The notes under the pieces were generated by a model, which was given only the letters and a program-made list of their open reading frames with translations, had not been told where the DNA came from and searched no databases. A stretch of 64,000 nt of DNA from JABDKJ01 sp964609215 (GTDB lineage: Bacteria; Bacteroidota; Bacteroidia; Flavobacteriales_D; JABDKJ01). A program made the position numbers and the translations under genes. The stretch is taken from NCBI GenBank assembly GCA_964609215.1, contig CAZSQZ010000008.1, positions 108,508 through 172,507 of the forward strand, read 5' to 3'. Within the stretch, counting starts at the first letter, position 1. Every line of letters begins with the position of its first letter. Shown piece after piece: positions 17,642-27,898 of this stretch.

Positions 17642-17649
17642 CAAATATA
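17642..17649 (-). promoter_or_regulatory. Putative -7 element (TATATTTG) abutting the ywbE start
   Basis: Exact TAnnTTTG match, minus strand, ending 3 bases before the ywbE ATG. If functional, the mRNA would be leaderless or nearly so. No good -33 TTG was found at 19 bases. Confidence 0.35.
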
Positions 17650-17970
17650 AAAACAACCAAGCCAGGGCTATCTAGGTTTCAAAATATATTCCTAAACCAA
17701 ACAATACACGCGTTTACTCTTAGTCAATGCAAAGTTTTAACATTAAATGAACCGAACTATTCTCTTTTTATCCTTACTAAATAATTGAAAGCACGAATGA
17801 ATGATTCGATTTTGATTCGAAATGAATAAACTAGAATTAAAGAATTTTCTTGCTGGTGTAAATGAAAGAATCTATTCTTCATGGCTTTTGTTTAAGGTTA
17901 ATAATTGCCAAAAATAGATTTCGAAAATTTGGTACTTGCGTTGGTTGTCTTCGAACTAAAGGTAATAAAA
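17650..17970. other. Intergenic stretch with no recognised gene
   Basis: About 320 AT-rich bases between ywbE and the LamG gene terminator. Six frames show only short frames, the best a 31-codon ATG frame at 17822-17917 on the plus strand with no homology that I recognise. No tRNA, riboswitch or repeat was seen. Confidence 0.6.
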
Positions 17971-18032
17971 AAATTTAAAAAAAGAGCATGAGGGTTATTT
18001 GTTCTTCAAAAAAATTGCCCTAACCATACTCT
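17971..18032 (-). terminator. Probable intrinsic terminator after the LamG protein gene
   Basis: On the minus strand, AGAGTATG (18032-18025) pairs with CATGCTCT (17990-17983) with one G-T wobble. AGGG/CCCT pairing extends the stem inside, and a run of seven T follows. The loop is long, so confidence is moderate. Confidence 0.55.
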
Positions 18033-18034
18033 AC

Positions 18035-19762
18035 TTAATTCTTTAGCACTTTCAGAGAAAAATTTTCGGATTTAATAAAATAGAATCCCATTTTAAACTC
18101 ACTCAGATCAACCTCCATCTTTTCTTCCCCCATTCTTCTAAAAATCAATTGAGAGCTTATGTCCGCTCCTATTGCGTTGAATATTTTAATCTTTTCTAGA
18201 CTCTTCCTAGCTCCTACTATTGTCAAAATTCCATTCGTTGGATTTGGGTATGCGTATAAAATATTATTCTGATCAAAGTTGACCGTAACTATATTTGAAT
18301 ATGAATATTGACCATCAATGTCAGTCTGCTTTAATCTATAATAGGAATGGCCTTTTAAGGGCTCATAATCTATAGTTGAATACGATATAATAGATGATGA
18401 GTTTATTGATCCTTCTATTCTTGAAATATCACTCCAATCGAATCCATTTTCAGAGCGTTCAATGGTAAAATAATCATTATTGTGTTCAGTTGCGGTAAGC
18501 CAGTTTAGCTCAATGTGTTTTTCATTTTTTACTTCTGCTTCAAAACTTATTAATTCAATTGGTAAGGTATTATTAGAACCTGTTGTTCCTAAAATAAATT
18601 CGGTTCCAGTTTGTCCAGTGAGTATTAAGGTATTTGTGTTGACATCCAAACTGGCATTCTGCTGCGTCCAATTTGGATCAGCATTGCTTTCTCTAGTGGC
18701 TAATTCCAAATCTTCTTCAACAACAATCCCAGGATGTCCTTCATAATTATAAAGCACACTATAGGTGAACCCATTTGAATTTAAAGCCTTTGCTCCATAA
18801 TACACTTCCTGTGAAAGCGCAGTTTGTGTCCCAGGAGGAGATGTTGCATTTGGAAATGAATCTACTCTATATATTACCAATGCATCTGCTGAACCAGCTG
18901 TTCCCTTCACATTAAATTCATCACCATAAGGACTTGAAATACCTAATATGGTCTTTGAGCCTGGATTTTCCAAATACCTGCAGTCGTCACCAACAGGTGC
19001 GGAGGAAAGTTTGATGTCATCTGAAGACATATTATGCATGGTACCATTATTAGAATTTCCAGAAAAATCCTTAATACCTGAAATCACATTTGTCGCTTCA
19101 TCCAAAATATAATAACATTCCAAATTATCCTCATTTCCGCTAAGCCTCCTACATGAATTTTCTTTTATTTCTTTTTCGGTTCGTTCATCAGACCAAATTC
19201 TGAACTCATCTATCATTCCTGGAAAAGCAAAATTTGATACAATGTAATTGGATTGATTATCACCCAATCTTATGTTGGGTGGAAATGATGTGGGTTTGCC
19301 ATCTGTGTTTATACCGCTCGATGACATTTCTCTCCCATTTATATAAATTCTATGCCTATCTGTTCTATTAAAACCTCCCACACAAGCCACATGATACCAT
19401 TGTCCTGGTTCAAATTTCCTGAAGGCATATACTTGAACATCGGCATCATTTGCAGATTCAAAAGCAAACCTCAATCTATTCTGTCTACCATCGATAAAGA
19501 AATATTTTCTTCCCAGGCCAAACCCACCTACTTGCGACAAATCTAGAAAGACACCCCTCCATTTATCTTCATTGGGATAGAACCAAAATTCAATAGTAAA
19601 ATCCCCATTATTGATAATATCCGGCAATTCTACATAATCATTAAATCCATCAAACTCTATGGCATCTCCAGCACCAATTGTTTGTCCAAAGGAAATAGAA
19701 CTAAAAATACACAACGTAAAAAAAATGGAGTAGAATCTCCATATCAACTTATTCTTGACCAC
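18035..19762 (-). CDS. LamG-domain T9SS type A surface protein
   Basis: A 575-residue secreted protein. A signal peptide (residues 1-27, ending SISFGQ) is followed by a LamG/concanavalin-like domain at about 30-215: AIEFDGFNDYVELP, FTIEFWFYP, WYHVACVGG, HRIYINGREM, GMIDEFRIWSDERTEKEI. Then comes a linker with LPIELISFEAEV and IERSENGFDW, and a C-terminal sorting tail (YAYPNPTNGILTIVG, KMGFYFIKS). LamG domains usually bind glycans or proteins. The start is GTG at 19762, chosen because it gives an intact signal peptide and no nearby ATG does. Confidence 0.87.
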   Translation of the reverse strand: MVKNKLIWRFYSIFFTLCIFSSISFGQTIGAGDAIEFDGFNDYVELPDIINNGDFTIEFWFYPNEDKWRGVFLDLSQVGGFGLGRKYFFIDGRQNRLRFAFESANDADVQVYAFRKFEPGQWYHVACVGGFNRTDRHRIYINGREMSSSGINTDGKPTSFPPNIRLGDNQSNYIVSNFAFPGMIDEFRIWSDERTEKEIKENSCRRLSGNEDNLECYYILDEATNVISGIKDFSGNSNNGTMHNMSSDDIKLSSAPVGDDCRYLENPGSKTILGISSPYGDEFNVKGTAGSADALVIYRVDSFPNATSPPGTQTALSQEVYYGAKALNSNGFTYSVLYNYEGHPGIVVEEDLELATRESNADPNWTQQNASLDVNTNTLILTGQTGTEFILGTTGSNNTLPIELISFEAEVKNEKHIELNWLTATEHNNDYFTIERSENGFDWSDISRIEGSINSSSIISYSTIDYEPLKGHSYYRLKQTDIDGQYSYSNIVTVNFDQNNILYAYPNPTNGILTIVGARKSLEKIKIFNAIGADISSQLIFRRMGEEKMEVDLSEFKMGFYFIKSENFSLKVLKN

Positions 19763-19927
19763 GGGTTATGTTTTAAAAATAATCAGAATAGTTTCAATAT
19801 AATCTACGGTGTCAATCAATTATCAGTTTTGAATTATCTATATAATTCGATAGGTGGTATGGAACGGTTAATAGAAAATCTTATTACAGCAAACCAAATA
19901 AAAATTCCGGTGTTCAAATATGAATTA

Positions 19928-22900
19928 CTATTTAATTTGAATGCTCCTACAATCGTTCCATCCATTTTTGGATGGAAAATACATGAGTTCAGCTTTAGCA
20001 GGATTCAATGTATAATTTCCCTTGTACCTATTCTGAAGTTTAACGCGTAATTCATGATTACCCGTTTTCAATGTTTTGAAATAAATAATCACTTTATCCT
20101 TTTTATACTCTCTATGAACTTCAAAAGGATTTCTTTCTGAACTATTATCTGCATAAACACATCCACCTGGTATGGGTATCTCAAGCATAATATAGCTTGC
20201 TTCTTTTTTACAATCCAATCCAACTACAATTTCTGAGAAATCACCTTCTTTCAATTCATCAACCTCTTTTCCATTTTCCTGAAAAGTTGTTTGAATATTG
20301 AATATTTCATCATCAATATCGGGATCTTCATCCCATTTGCTATACTGCATAGAGTATATGATTTCCTGATTTCCAGAATAATCAATATTGATGTTCTGAT
20401 TTAATTCCGCTAATTCAATGCTTGTTGGGAAATGAGCAATATTGCGTTCAAGTTCTCCAGAAATACTAAGCTTCACTTCTCCACCATATTGATCTTTATT
20501 TTCTTTATATAACAACAAGCTTATCAAATCTGCCCTTTCAATAGTATTGAAAGTACGTCCTTTTAATTTTTCCTGAACTACATATTCTTCTATGGAGGAT
20601 GTTATACCTGACAATGAGTCTATTTCATTTATGATCTCATGTGCGAGGAGAGTAGTTTGTATATCCGATTTATTCCATGTTTCATTTCCATCTGACCAAT
20701 AGGAATAACCCAAAACAGTTTCTTTTCTTTTATCAAGAACATAATTCAAGTCGAACTCTTTGTTTACAAGTTGTTTTAATCTAATGAAGATAAGTCTATC
20801 TGCTAAGTCCAATTTTTCAGGATCAATCTTTAATAGCTCATTTTCAATCCAATTAGCTGTTTTATATGAATACATTTGCTTCAATATTCTTAGCTGATCA
20901 GAAACTGAGCCCCTATTGTACTGATTGTTTAAATATTGCTGTACTGACCTTTTCACATCATAACTGATATTGAACCCCATTTTGTCAGCTTTTTCAAATG
21001 TTTCAATGACATAAGCGCTGATCCATGGATTTGAAAAACCTCTCCCCCACCATGTCCAACCAAAATCATCAGACATGTTCTTTTCCAAGCTCTTGATTTC
21101 TTTTCTAATTTGGCGATCAACTCTAAAATCCTTCTTGTCAAGTAATTCCCTTTTCACCAATAAGCCTCTCAATCGAGAGGCAATTTGTTCATTACAATTG
21201 TGCTTATAATTGACTAAATAATCTACATCCTCCCTCAAAACATCCAAGGAATTACTATAAAAACTTAAAACATTATTATTCAGGGTGTCCGAAGCGAAAA
21301 TTGTAAAATTTGTGTCCTTTTTTAACCTTTTTATATCACCTCTAAAATACTCCAAACCTTTTCTTAGCACGTTGAATTTTCTTTTTTCTCCATCACTTAA
21401 ACCATCTTTTTCTTTGAACTGATAGCTAAAGTCTAGCTCTCCTAAATCAATTGCAGAAAATGGTATTTTATTAATTATTGAATTTTCAATAAGCGTATCT
21501 TTTTGAAATATCAGATTTTCATTCTGTATTAATTGAACATCTAAATGCCTTGCATCTTTTGAATAATTAGAAATCTTTCCAATTGCGGTACTTTCATCTC
21601 CTTGAATTAAGAACCTTGGCAGGTTCAATTGAGCAAAAACTTCTTTCAGTGCATGAGTTTCTATTTGTGCTATGCCACTTTGCTTCCTGTCGTTCATAGC
21701 TAAAACAGCTGTTTTCCATTTGGTTATATTACCTGGGAATATGGTTTCAAAAACTGCTTCTCCATTTTCATCGGTTCGCAAGTTTGGCTCCCATATTGCA
21801 TGGTCTCTGAAGTTCTCACGAAGGGGCAATTGCGGATTGGGAAAACCTAAATCAAGTCTAGAATCTAAAGAAATCTGAGGTTTAATCTGCTCCTCTCGAA
21901 GGGTTTTACTATAGCTATAGCCAGAAACAACTATCTCTTCAAGTTCTTCATCATCAAGTCTATTGTAAAAAATTGGATTAACTGTGCGACCAGTCGCAAA
22001 AGCTCCAAGAGTGCGAGGACGCTTTCTTCTAACTCCCTTTAAAGAACGTTCAGCTCTAATAATAACGGAACTCCTTTGAACGGAAGCAAGAGAAGAATTC
22101 GCTCGATCAAAAGAAATATTATAATTTGAGTTGGATAAAAGATTGGTAGCCAAATCGCTTTCACCTCTTACTATTCCAATACTATCAAAAAGGTGCGAAT
22201 TTATATTTAATTTTGGGCGCCATTCATTTAAACCCCCATTCCCAGAACTCCTTATTTCTGGTTCTTGCCTTAATTTAACCTTAACGAAATATGTTCCCGA
22301 TTCTTCAATTTCTATTCCCTCTTCATAGTAAATTTCATGCCCAATAAAATCAACCAGGACTCCATAGTTTCCATTCGGAATATTATTCAATATGTAATAA
22401 CCCAATGAATCAGTCTCTGCATTTAAATTACTTATTTGGCCATTTTCTAGCGTTAAATAAACTCTTGCCCCATCTATGGGCTTATCGTTTAATAATGAAT
22501 AAACTCTCCCCTTAATTTGAGATCCATTTGAGCTTAACGGGAGTTTATACTCTTCAATTTTAGTATAAGTAGTGTCTGATTCTAAACTATAGAAACTTAA
22601 GCCCCTTAGCCTCTTATGTAGATGATTTACTTTTTTAAAACTACTGCTATCCAATACAAAATAATTTACCCCATTATCCTTTAAGTATAATGTGTCACTT
22701 CGATAAATTAAAGTATCACTATAAATAAATTCAACTAAATAATTTCCCTCTATCACTTTATTGGTTAGGGATGAACCGGGAATAAAATAGTCCGCATTGG
22801 GTTCAATTAAATTTAGGTATCGAACAACTTTTGGTTCATCCAACCCATTTAAATCTATACTGATCTTAGCATTACCTTTACCGACTTTTATTTGATGTTT

Positions 22901-25777
22901 TTTAATAAATCTTGAACTATCCCAATTATTTCTATTAATCCTTTCATTGAAATCTACAAACTCTATCTCAAAAGGAATGCCCTTCTTCATATTCCTTTGT
23001 TTCCTGAAATCGTAGGATGGTTTTTTTATAAGGACTATTTCTTCCTTCCCAATGGAATAAATTAATGAAGAATCGAAATTAATTTTCTGGACATCTCCAT
23101 TCTTAAAATGAAGAAACAATTCACCAGCCAAAATAGGTCCAAAGTCTTTTCTAGTTTTCCAGTTTTCTTTTGAGAAAATAACTCGACCATTTTGAGAAAT
23201 AAAATTTATACTCTTATCAAAGTCCCAAAAAGAAAAAGTTTTACTTCTTATATCTCTTAATTCTGTTTTGCTAAATTTTCCTTTTTCAGCTCTATCAATT
23301 CTAAATTGTTGGGCTATCGGGCTCGAAATATTTAATGAAATATCTGTTCTTATTCCCGTTTGAATTTCAACATTCTTAAACACATATTCATAATTATCTG
23401 TAAGAACCTTTATATCGTAAACACCATTTGAAATTTGAATAACAGGCATTGAATTGTCGAATACTGGGCTATAGACAAGCAAATCATTCGCATAAATATT
23501 GGAATGTCTTTGATGGTAGCCAAAATCAGAAAGTAGATGAACCGCTAAACGTCCAAATAGTTTATCGGATACCTTCTCATTTGTAACTAAAATCCCATCT
23601 TCTGGAAATTTCAATTCATAGTACCGTAAACTGTCTATTCCTAGAGACTTAAAATTATTCTTTCTTTTTAATCCAATTTCTTTTCTGTAATTAGGTTTTG
23701 TATAGGCTCCAGGTTTTATTCTTCTGCCCTTCTCAGCACTTCCAAAATAAGGAATACTGGGAAGATCATTCTCCTTGAAAAGCGCATTGTAACTTAATGC
23801 TGTTAAATCAACTCCTTCAACAGGATTTCCCTGATAATCTCTCACCGCTATTTTGGTTTTTACTTTTTGCCCTGGATAAATTTGAGAAGCTTGATCAATA
23901 TCCACTTCTAATTCATTCTCAAAAGTGTAAGCATTCTTTTGTTTTTGAACCAATTCTCCTTTATCTAAATAACTATAGATTAAATGCAGATTGTCTTTAT
24001 ATTCCGTAGGCCAAACGGTATCAATATTCAATACTAATCCCTGTGAAATTTTATTTTCGTTTTTATAGAGCGTATATCTTATCTCCCTGTTAAAAGGGTT
24101 ATAGATTTTAAAATAGATAGAATCTCTCTTTTTGAAAAAGAATATATCCATATTAGCTTTTAGCTCATCCTTAATTATAGCTGTCTTATTCAAACATTTT
24201 ACTTCATAAGCCTTTGCTGCAGGATTTATTTTTTCTTGAAAAGGAAAAGAAATATCCCTAACATTAAAATCATTGCTCTGAAATAGTGGGTTTACAGAGT
24301 TTTGCCAAGAGTTGTATAGATGATAAAACCTTTTTGTTTCTTTCACCTTTCCTTCGAATATTTCTATGAGTTTGCCTGCATTTTGATTCAGCCCATCTTT
24401 TATGCAGTTAGAGAAAATACTATCATTTCTTACTTCATGGTCAAGGATAATTAGGTCATCCCCAATTGTAAGTATTTTTTGTTTTGTTTGAATCTCATTA
24501 TTTGCATTCACAAATTTAGCCTCCAGCCTGAGTCTACCTTTAATATTTGGTAAAATACTGTCATGAACAGTTATGATGGTTTCACCAATAGGATCAATAT
24601 TTACTTCTTTATTCCATATTTCATTTGAAACGTAAATATCTTGTTCTGAACTGTAAATCTCATCAAGCTTTAACTTTAGATTAGCCTTAACATCAAAGAG
24701 GCTGAGACCATTAATATCCTTAGCAGTGATAACAATTCTAATTGGATTTCCCTTTCCAAAGGATTTATTTTCATTTCCACTTAAACCAAGTTCATAAATT
24801 GCTTCGTCTAAAATATATTCTTCCAGCTTAAATGTTTTTTCAAGAATTTCTCTCCCCTTTTTATTTACTAATGAAATATCATAGTTTCTATCAATTTCTA
24901 AGGAATCATTCAAAGCAAATTCAAAAGTATATGCTCCTCCAGAAGAACTTACCTCACCAATTTTCACATTCTTTTTATTGAAATAATAATTGTAGAGAAA
25001 AACATCTAAATTTTTTCGTTTTGGTTTTCCCTTACCATCGGTAACAAAAGCCTTTAACTTTAAAGTATCATTTGGTTTATATTTTGGCTGGCTCAGAACG
25101 ATATATCCCTTACTTTCTTTATATCTCTTATTTTTAATTGGATATCCCTGAATAACACTTCTATACAACCTTCTTGGAAAAAGGTGTAACTGCTTAATAA
25201 CAGGAAGGTAAGCCAGTTTTCGCCAAAATGATGTTTTGGAGTAATCAGGTTCAATTTGATAATAGAAAACCTGTCCTTTATCCAAGATTTTTAGAATTCC
25301 TTTATTACTATATTTATTTAATTCATAAAGCTCAGTGCTTGTATTGAAGTTTAGCTTCTCATCATTGAAGAAAACCTCTAAATTCTGAGCCACAGATGCA
25401 TTTGATTTCCTATGAATAAAAAAAGATAAATGATTTTTATTTTTTATCCACTCAACTGCAAGATCATTCACCGTAATTATTTCAAGGTCCACATTATGTC
25501 CTGTAACGGACTTCAATAGATAATGTCCGAAAGTTAGATCTGGAAACAGATGAATAGAATCATTTGGAAATGAATCTAACTTCAAAAATGGAATTTTTTC
25601 TAAGCTAAATTTAGTTTTTCCTGAAAAGACTTTTGAAACATACTCTTCTTCTACTTTAGAAATATAGGTGTAGCTCGCATAGTCCTGTATGGCAGCATTT
25701 GGTTTTTGTCCATATAAATTCGAAATAAAAAAGAAAATAAATAAGCTTAAAGAAAGATGTTTGGTAATAGTGGACAT
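19928..25777 (-). CDS. Alpha-2-macroglobulin-like protein with thioester motif and inserted regulatory domain
   Basis: A 1949-residue periplasmic or envelope protein starting at ATG 25777 (signal peptide ending SNLYGQ); the extra 11 codons to 25810 would spoil it. MG-type beta domains fill the first half (YIVLSQPKYKPNDTLKLKAFV is the MG2 hallmark). Around residues 1090-1170 a carboxypeptidase-regulatory-like beta domain (IKGRVYSLLNDKPIDGARVYL) is inserted, then a TonB-plug-like EEIVVSGYSYS segment. The A2M core follows (ITKWKTAVLAM, LNLPRFLIQGDES), and the thioester motif CNEQ is at residues 1528-1531 at the head of an alpha/alpha barrel. Probable role: trapping foreign proteases. No pbpC neighbour is present. 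Confidence 0.88.
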   Translation of the reverse strand: MSTITKHLSLSLFIFFFISNLYGQKPNAAIQDYASYTYISKVEEEYVSKVFSGKTKFSLEKIPFLKLDSFPNDSIHLFPDLTFGHYLLKSVTGHNVDLEIITVNDLAVEWIKNKNHLSFFIHRKSNASVAQNLEVFFNDEKLNFNTSTELYELNKYSNKGILKILDKGQVFYYQIEPDYSKTSFWRKLAYLPVIKQLHLFPRRLYRSVIQGYPIKNKRYKESKGYIVLSQPKYKPNDTLKLKAFVTDGKGKPKRKNLDVFLYNYYFNKKNVKIGEVSSSGGAYTFEFALNDSLEIDRNYDISLVNKKGREILEKTFKLEEYILDEAIYELGLSGNENKSFGKGNPIRIVITAKDINGLSLFDVKANLKLKLDEIYSSEQDIYVSNEIWNKEVNIDPIGETIITVHDSILPNIKGRLRLEAKFVNANNEIQTKQKILTIGDDLIILDHEVRNDSIFSNCIKDGLNQNAGKLIEIFEGKVKETKRFYHLYNSWQNSVNPLFQSNDFNVRDISFPFQEKINPAAKAYEVKCLNKTAIIKDELKANMDIFFFKKRDSIYFKIYNPFNREIRYTLYKNENKISQGLVLNIDTVWPTEYKDNLHLIYSYLDKGELVQKQKNAYTFENELEVDIDQASQIYPGQKVKTKIAVRDYQGNPVEGVDLTALSYNALFKENDLPSIPYFGSAEKGRRIKPGAYTKPNYRKEIGLKRKNNFKSLGIDSLRYYELKFPEDGILVTNEKVSDKLFGRLAVHLLSDFGYHQRHSNIYANDLLVYSPVFDNSMPVIQISNGVYDIKVLTDNYEYVFKNVEIQTGIRTDISLNISSPIAQQFRIDRAEKGKFSKTELRDIRSKTFSFWDFDKSINFISQNGRVIFSKENWKTRKDFGPILAGELFLHFKNGDVQKINFDSSLIYSIGKEEIVLIKKPSYDFRKQRNMKKGIPFEIEFVDFNERINRNNWDSSRFIKKHQIKVGKGNAKISIDLNGLDEPKVVRYLNLIEPNADYFIPGSSLTNKVIEGNYLVEFIYSDTLIYRSDTLYLKDNGVNYFVLDSSSFKKVNHLHKRLRGLSFYSLESDTTYTKIEEYKLPLSSNGSQIKGRVYSLLNDKPIDGARVYLTLENGQISNLNAETDSLGYYILNNIPNGNYGVLVDFIGHEIYYEEGIEIEESGTYFVKVKLRQEPEIRSSGNGGLNEWRPKLNINSHLFDSIGIVRGESDLATNLLSNSNYNISFDRANSSLASVQRSSVIIRAERSLKGVRRKRPRTLGAFATGRTVNPIFYNRLDDEELEEIVVSGYSYSKTLREEQIKPQISLDSRLDLGFPNPQLPLRENFRDHAIWEPNLRTDENGEAVFETIFPGNITKWKTAVLAMNDRKQSGIAQIETHALKEVFAQLNLPRFLIQGDESTAIGKISNYSKDARHLDVQLIQNENLIFQKDTLIENSIINKIPFSAIDLGELDFSYQFKEKDGLSDGEKRKFNVLRKGLEYFRGDIKRLKKDTNFTIFASDTLNNNVLSFYSNSLDVLREDVDYLVNYKHNCNEQIASRLRGLLVKRELLDKKDFRVDRQIRKEIKSLEKNMSDDFGWTWWGRGFSNPWISAYVIETFEKADKMGFNISYDVKRSVQQYLNNQYNRGSVSDQLRILKQMYSYKTANWIENELLKIDPEKLDLADRLIFIRLKQLVNKEFDLNYVLDKRKETVLGYSYWSDGNETWNKSDIQTTLLAHEIINEIDSLSGITSSIEEYVVQEKLKGRTFNTIERADLISLLLYKENKDQYGGEVKLSISGELERNIAHFPTSIELAELNQNINIDYSGNQEIIYSMQYSKWDEDPDIDDEIFNIQTTFQENGKEVDELKEGDFSEIVVGLDCKKEASYIMLEIPIPGGCVYADNSSERNPFEVHREYKKDKVIIYFKTLKTGNHELRVKLQNRYKGNYTLNPAKAELMYFPSKNGWNDCRSIQIK

Positions 25778-25834
25778 AATTTTAGGTCTTCTATATAAAT
25801 GAAGATGCATTAAAATTATTATTTCATAAATGAA

Positions 25835-27715
25835 TTATTCAATCTTTCCAAAAAGCCCCTGCGCTTTATCTGTCTTTAAATACTCTTCTAGCCAGTCAGA
25901 AGCTTCTTTAAAAGTTTCGAAACAAAGTTCCTCGGGAACAAGACCTGGAATAAGTTCAAAGGTCTCAAACATATCTCTGGGTTGACCATGTACATCTGTA
26001 AAAATGACCTTTATACCTAGGGCATGAAGTTCTTGAATTGCATTTTCCATGGCGTACAAACCAGACTGATCTACATAGGGAACTTTATCCATTCTAATGA
26101 TCACAATCTTAATATCTGGCAAGGCTTTTACCATATCGTTAAACCGAGACGCAAAGCCAAAGAACAAAGGACCATCAAGGTGTTTAATATAGACTTGGTT
26201 GCCCACTCTCTGAATAATATCGCCTTCATCTATCCAGGGCATTTCTATTGAAAACTCTTGAAGTTCAGCAGACTCGGTTCTGTCTTCAGCAACATCTGAA
26301 ACTTTCTTCATGAACAATAAACAAGAAAGAAGAACACCAATGATTACCGCTTCAACCAAACCAAGGAACACCGTCAATACCAAAACAAGTATCATAACAA
26401 TAACCTCGCTTATCGGTAAGTCCTTTGCATGACGCAGACCTTTATAATCCATTACACCAATTCCGACCGTTATAAGTATTCCCGCTAAAACTGCTGCAGG
26501 AATTTGCGATGCAAAAGGCCCTAATACCAACATTATTGACAGCAAAAGCACTCCTGCTATCATACCTGACAATCTTGTTCTACCTCCTGCATCTATATTA
26601 ACTACCGTTCGAATGGTTGCTCCCGCTCCTGGAATTCCTCCAAAGAGTGCACCTATAGAATTTCCTATTCCCTGGCCTACCAATTCCTTATCAGGGTTAT
26701 GTCTCGTTTTTGTAAGATTATCGGCTACAATTGAGGTCAATAAAGAATCAATTGCTCCTAGCAATGCCAGCATTAAGGCCGTAAAAATGTAAGGGCTTAT
26801 ATCACCGATCTTAAAGCTTGCAAAAATCTCGAATTTAAGTTTAGGAAAACCTGATGGCATCTCACCGATGGTTCTATAAGCACTTGGTCCTAAAATTAAA
26901 TAGGCTCCAAGAGTGACCACCAGTAACGCTACTAATGTACTGGGAACTACCTTGGTAATTCGCTTAAATCCGTAAATAATGAATATTGTGATAAGACACA
27001 TCCACAAATCCTTCATGCTAATATTCTTCAAAGCCCGTTTCAACATTTTCAAAGAGCCCAATACGCCTGAAGATTCTGCACCTGCCAAGACCTCAGATTC
27101 AGCTGTGATTTGATCTTCTGTGATTTCACATGCCCTCTTAATAGTCTCTTCGAAATGCTCCAAAACCAAAATACCTTCCTCCGCTTCATCTCTTAAAATA
27201 CGCTCTAAAATAACTTCTTCAGCTTCCTGTTTATATGAATTGACAAACTCAACATCTTCTTTTGGATAATAACCCAGCATGGGAAGAATTTGAGTAATGA
27301 GTATGATAACTCCTATTCCTGTCATAAACCCGGAAATGACAGGATAAGGAATATATCTTATATACTTACCCACCTTTAAAAACCCAATGACTATTTGCAT
27401 GAGACCAGCTAAAAGAAATACAATCAATATGGAGGGAATAGCTTTTTCTAAATTGCCCTCATTTGCAGCAATTATTCCCGAGATCACCACCATACTTACT
27501 GCAGTCATTGGAGCTGTAGGACCAGATATTTGTGTATTGGTTCCCCCAAAAAGAGCAGCAAAAAATGAAATAAAAATAGCTCCATATAGCCCTGCTTCTG
27601 CGCCAAGTCCCGACTGCAATCCAAAAGCCAATGCTAAAGGAAGAGCTACAATACCAGCAGTTATTCCCCCAAGCAAGTCCCCTTTAAAATGTTTAAAATC
27701 GAATAGGTTCTTCAT
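25835..27715 (-). CDS. SulP/SLC26-family inorganic anion transporter with STAS domain
   Basis: A 626-residue inner-membrane transporter. The N-terminal SulP signature is present (FKGDLLGGITAGIVALPLA, GLYGAIF, INTQISGPTAPMT-like block), with about 12 hydrophobic segments, then a cytoplasmic STAS domain at about 490-610 (VYIKHLDGPLFFGFASRF, VPYVDQSGLYAME). An unusual hydrophilic insert of about 80 residues, rich in E (about 160-235), sits between membrane segments. The substrate could be sulfate, bicarbonate or another anion and is not determined by sequence. It lies 57 bases downstream of the alpha-2-macroglobulin-like start, in the same direction. Confidence 0.93.
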   Translation of the reverse strand: MKNLFDFKHFKGDLLGGITAGIVALPLALAFGLQSGLGAEAGLYGAIFISFFAALFGGTNTQISGPTAPMTAVSMVVISGIIAANEGNLEKAIPSILIVFLLAGLMQIVIGFLKVGKYIRYIPYPVISGFMTGIGVIILITQILPMLGYYPKEDVEFVNSYKQEAEEVILERILRDEAEEGILVLEHFEETIKRACEITEDQITAESEVLAGAESSGVLGSLKMLKRALKNISMKDLWMCLITIFIIYGFKRITKVVPSTLVALLVVTLGAYLILGPSAYRTIGEMPSGFPKLKFEIFASFKIGDISPYIFTALMLALLGAIDSLLTSIVADNLTKTRHNPDKELVGQGIGNSIGALFGGIPGAGATIRTVVNIDAGGRTRLSGMIAGVLLLSIMLVLGPFASQIPAAVLAGILITVGIGVMDYKGLRHAKDLPISEVIVMILVLVLTVFLGLVEAVIIGVLLSCLLFMKKVSDVAEDRTESAELQEFSIEMPWIDEGDIIQRVGNQVYIKHLDGPLFFGFASRFNDMVKALPDIKIVIIRMDKVPYVDQSGLYAMENAIQELHALGIKVIFTDVHGQPRDMFETFELIPGLVPEELCFETFKEASDWLEEYLKTDKAQGLFGKIE

Positions 27716-27885
27716 AGTCAGGTCAAAATGTATTTAAAGGTTAAAAGAAATTTAAGGGCTTATAATGCCCAAAATATAAATTTCGAGAAAGAGATGATTA
27801 AGATTATGGGATTATTTCATTCATTAATTTTAATCAATACTTCATTACAATATTTGATCTTGAAGAAATTTCCTTTTTGAATTTA

Positions 27886-27893
27886 TACTTTTG
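27886..27893 (+). promoter_or_regulatory. Putative -7 element (TACTTTTG) just before the DMT transporter start
   Basis: Exact TAnnTTTG match ending 5 bases before the ATG at 27899; a TTG at 27860-27862 lies 23 bases upstream of it, slightly longer than the usual spacing. It would give a leaderless or very short-leader transcript. Confidence 0.4.
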
Positions 27894-27898
27894 GGCCA

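Noticed and set aside
17822..17917. 31-codon plus-strand frame between ywbE and the LamG gene
   Set aside because: Short, no recognised homology, no promoter element, not conserved as far as can be judged; more likely chance.
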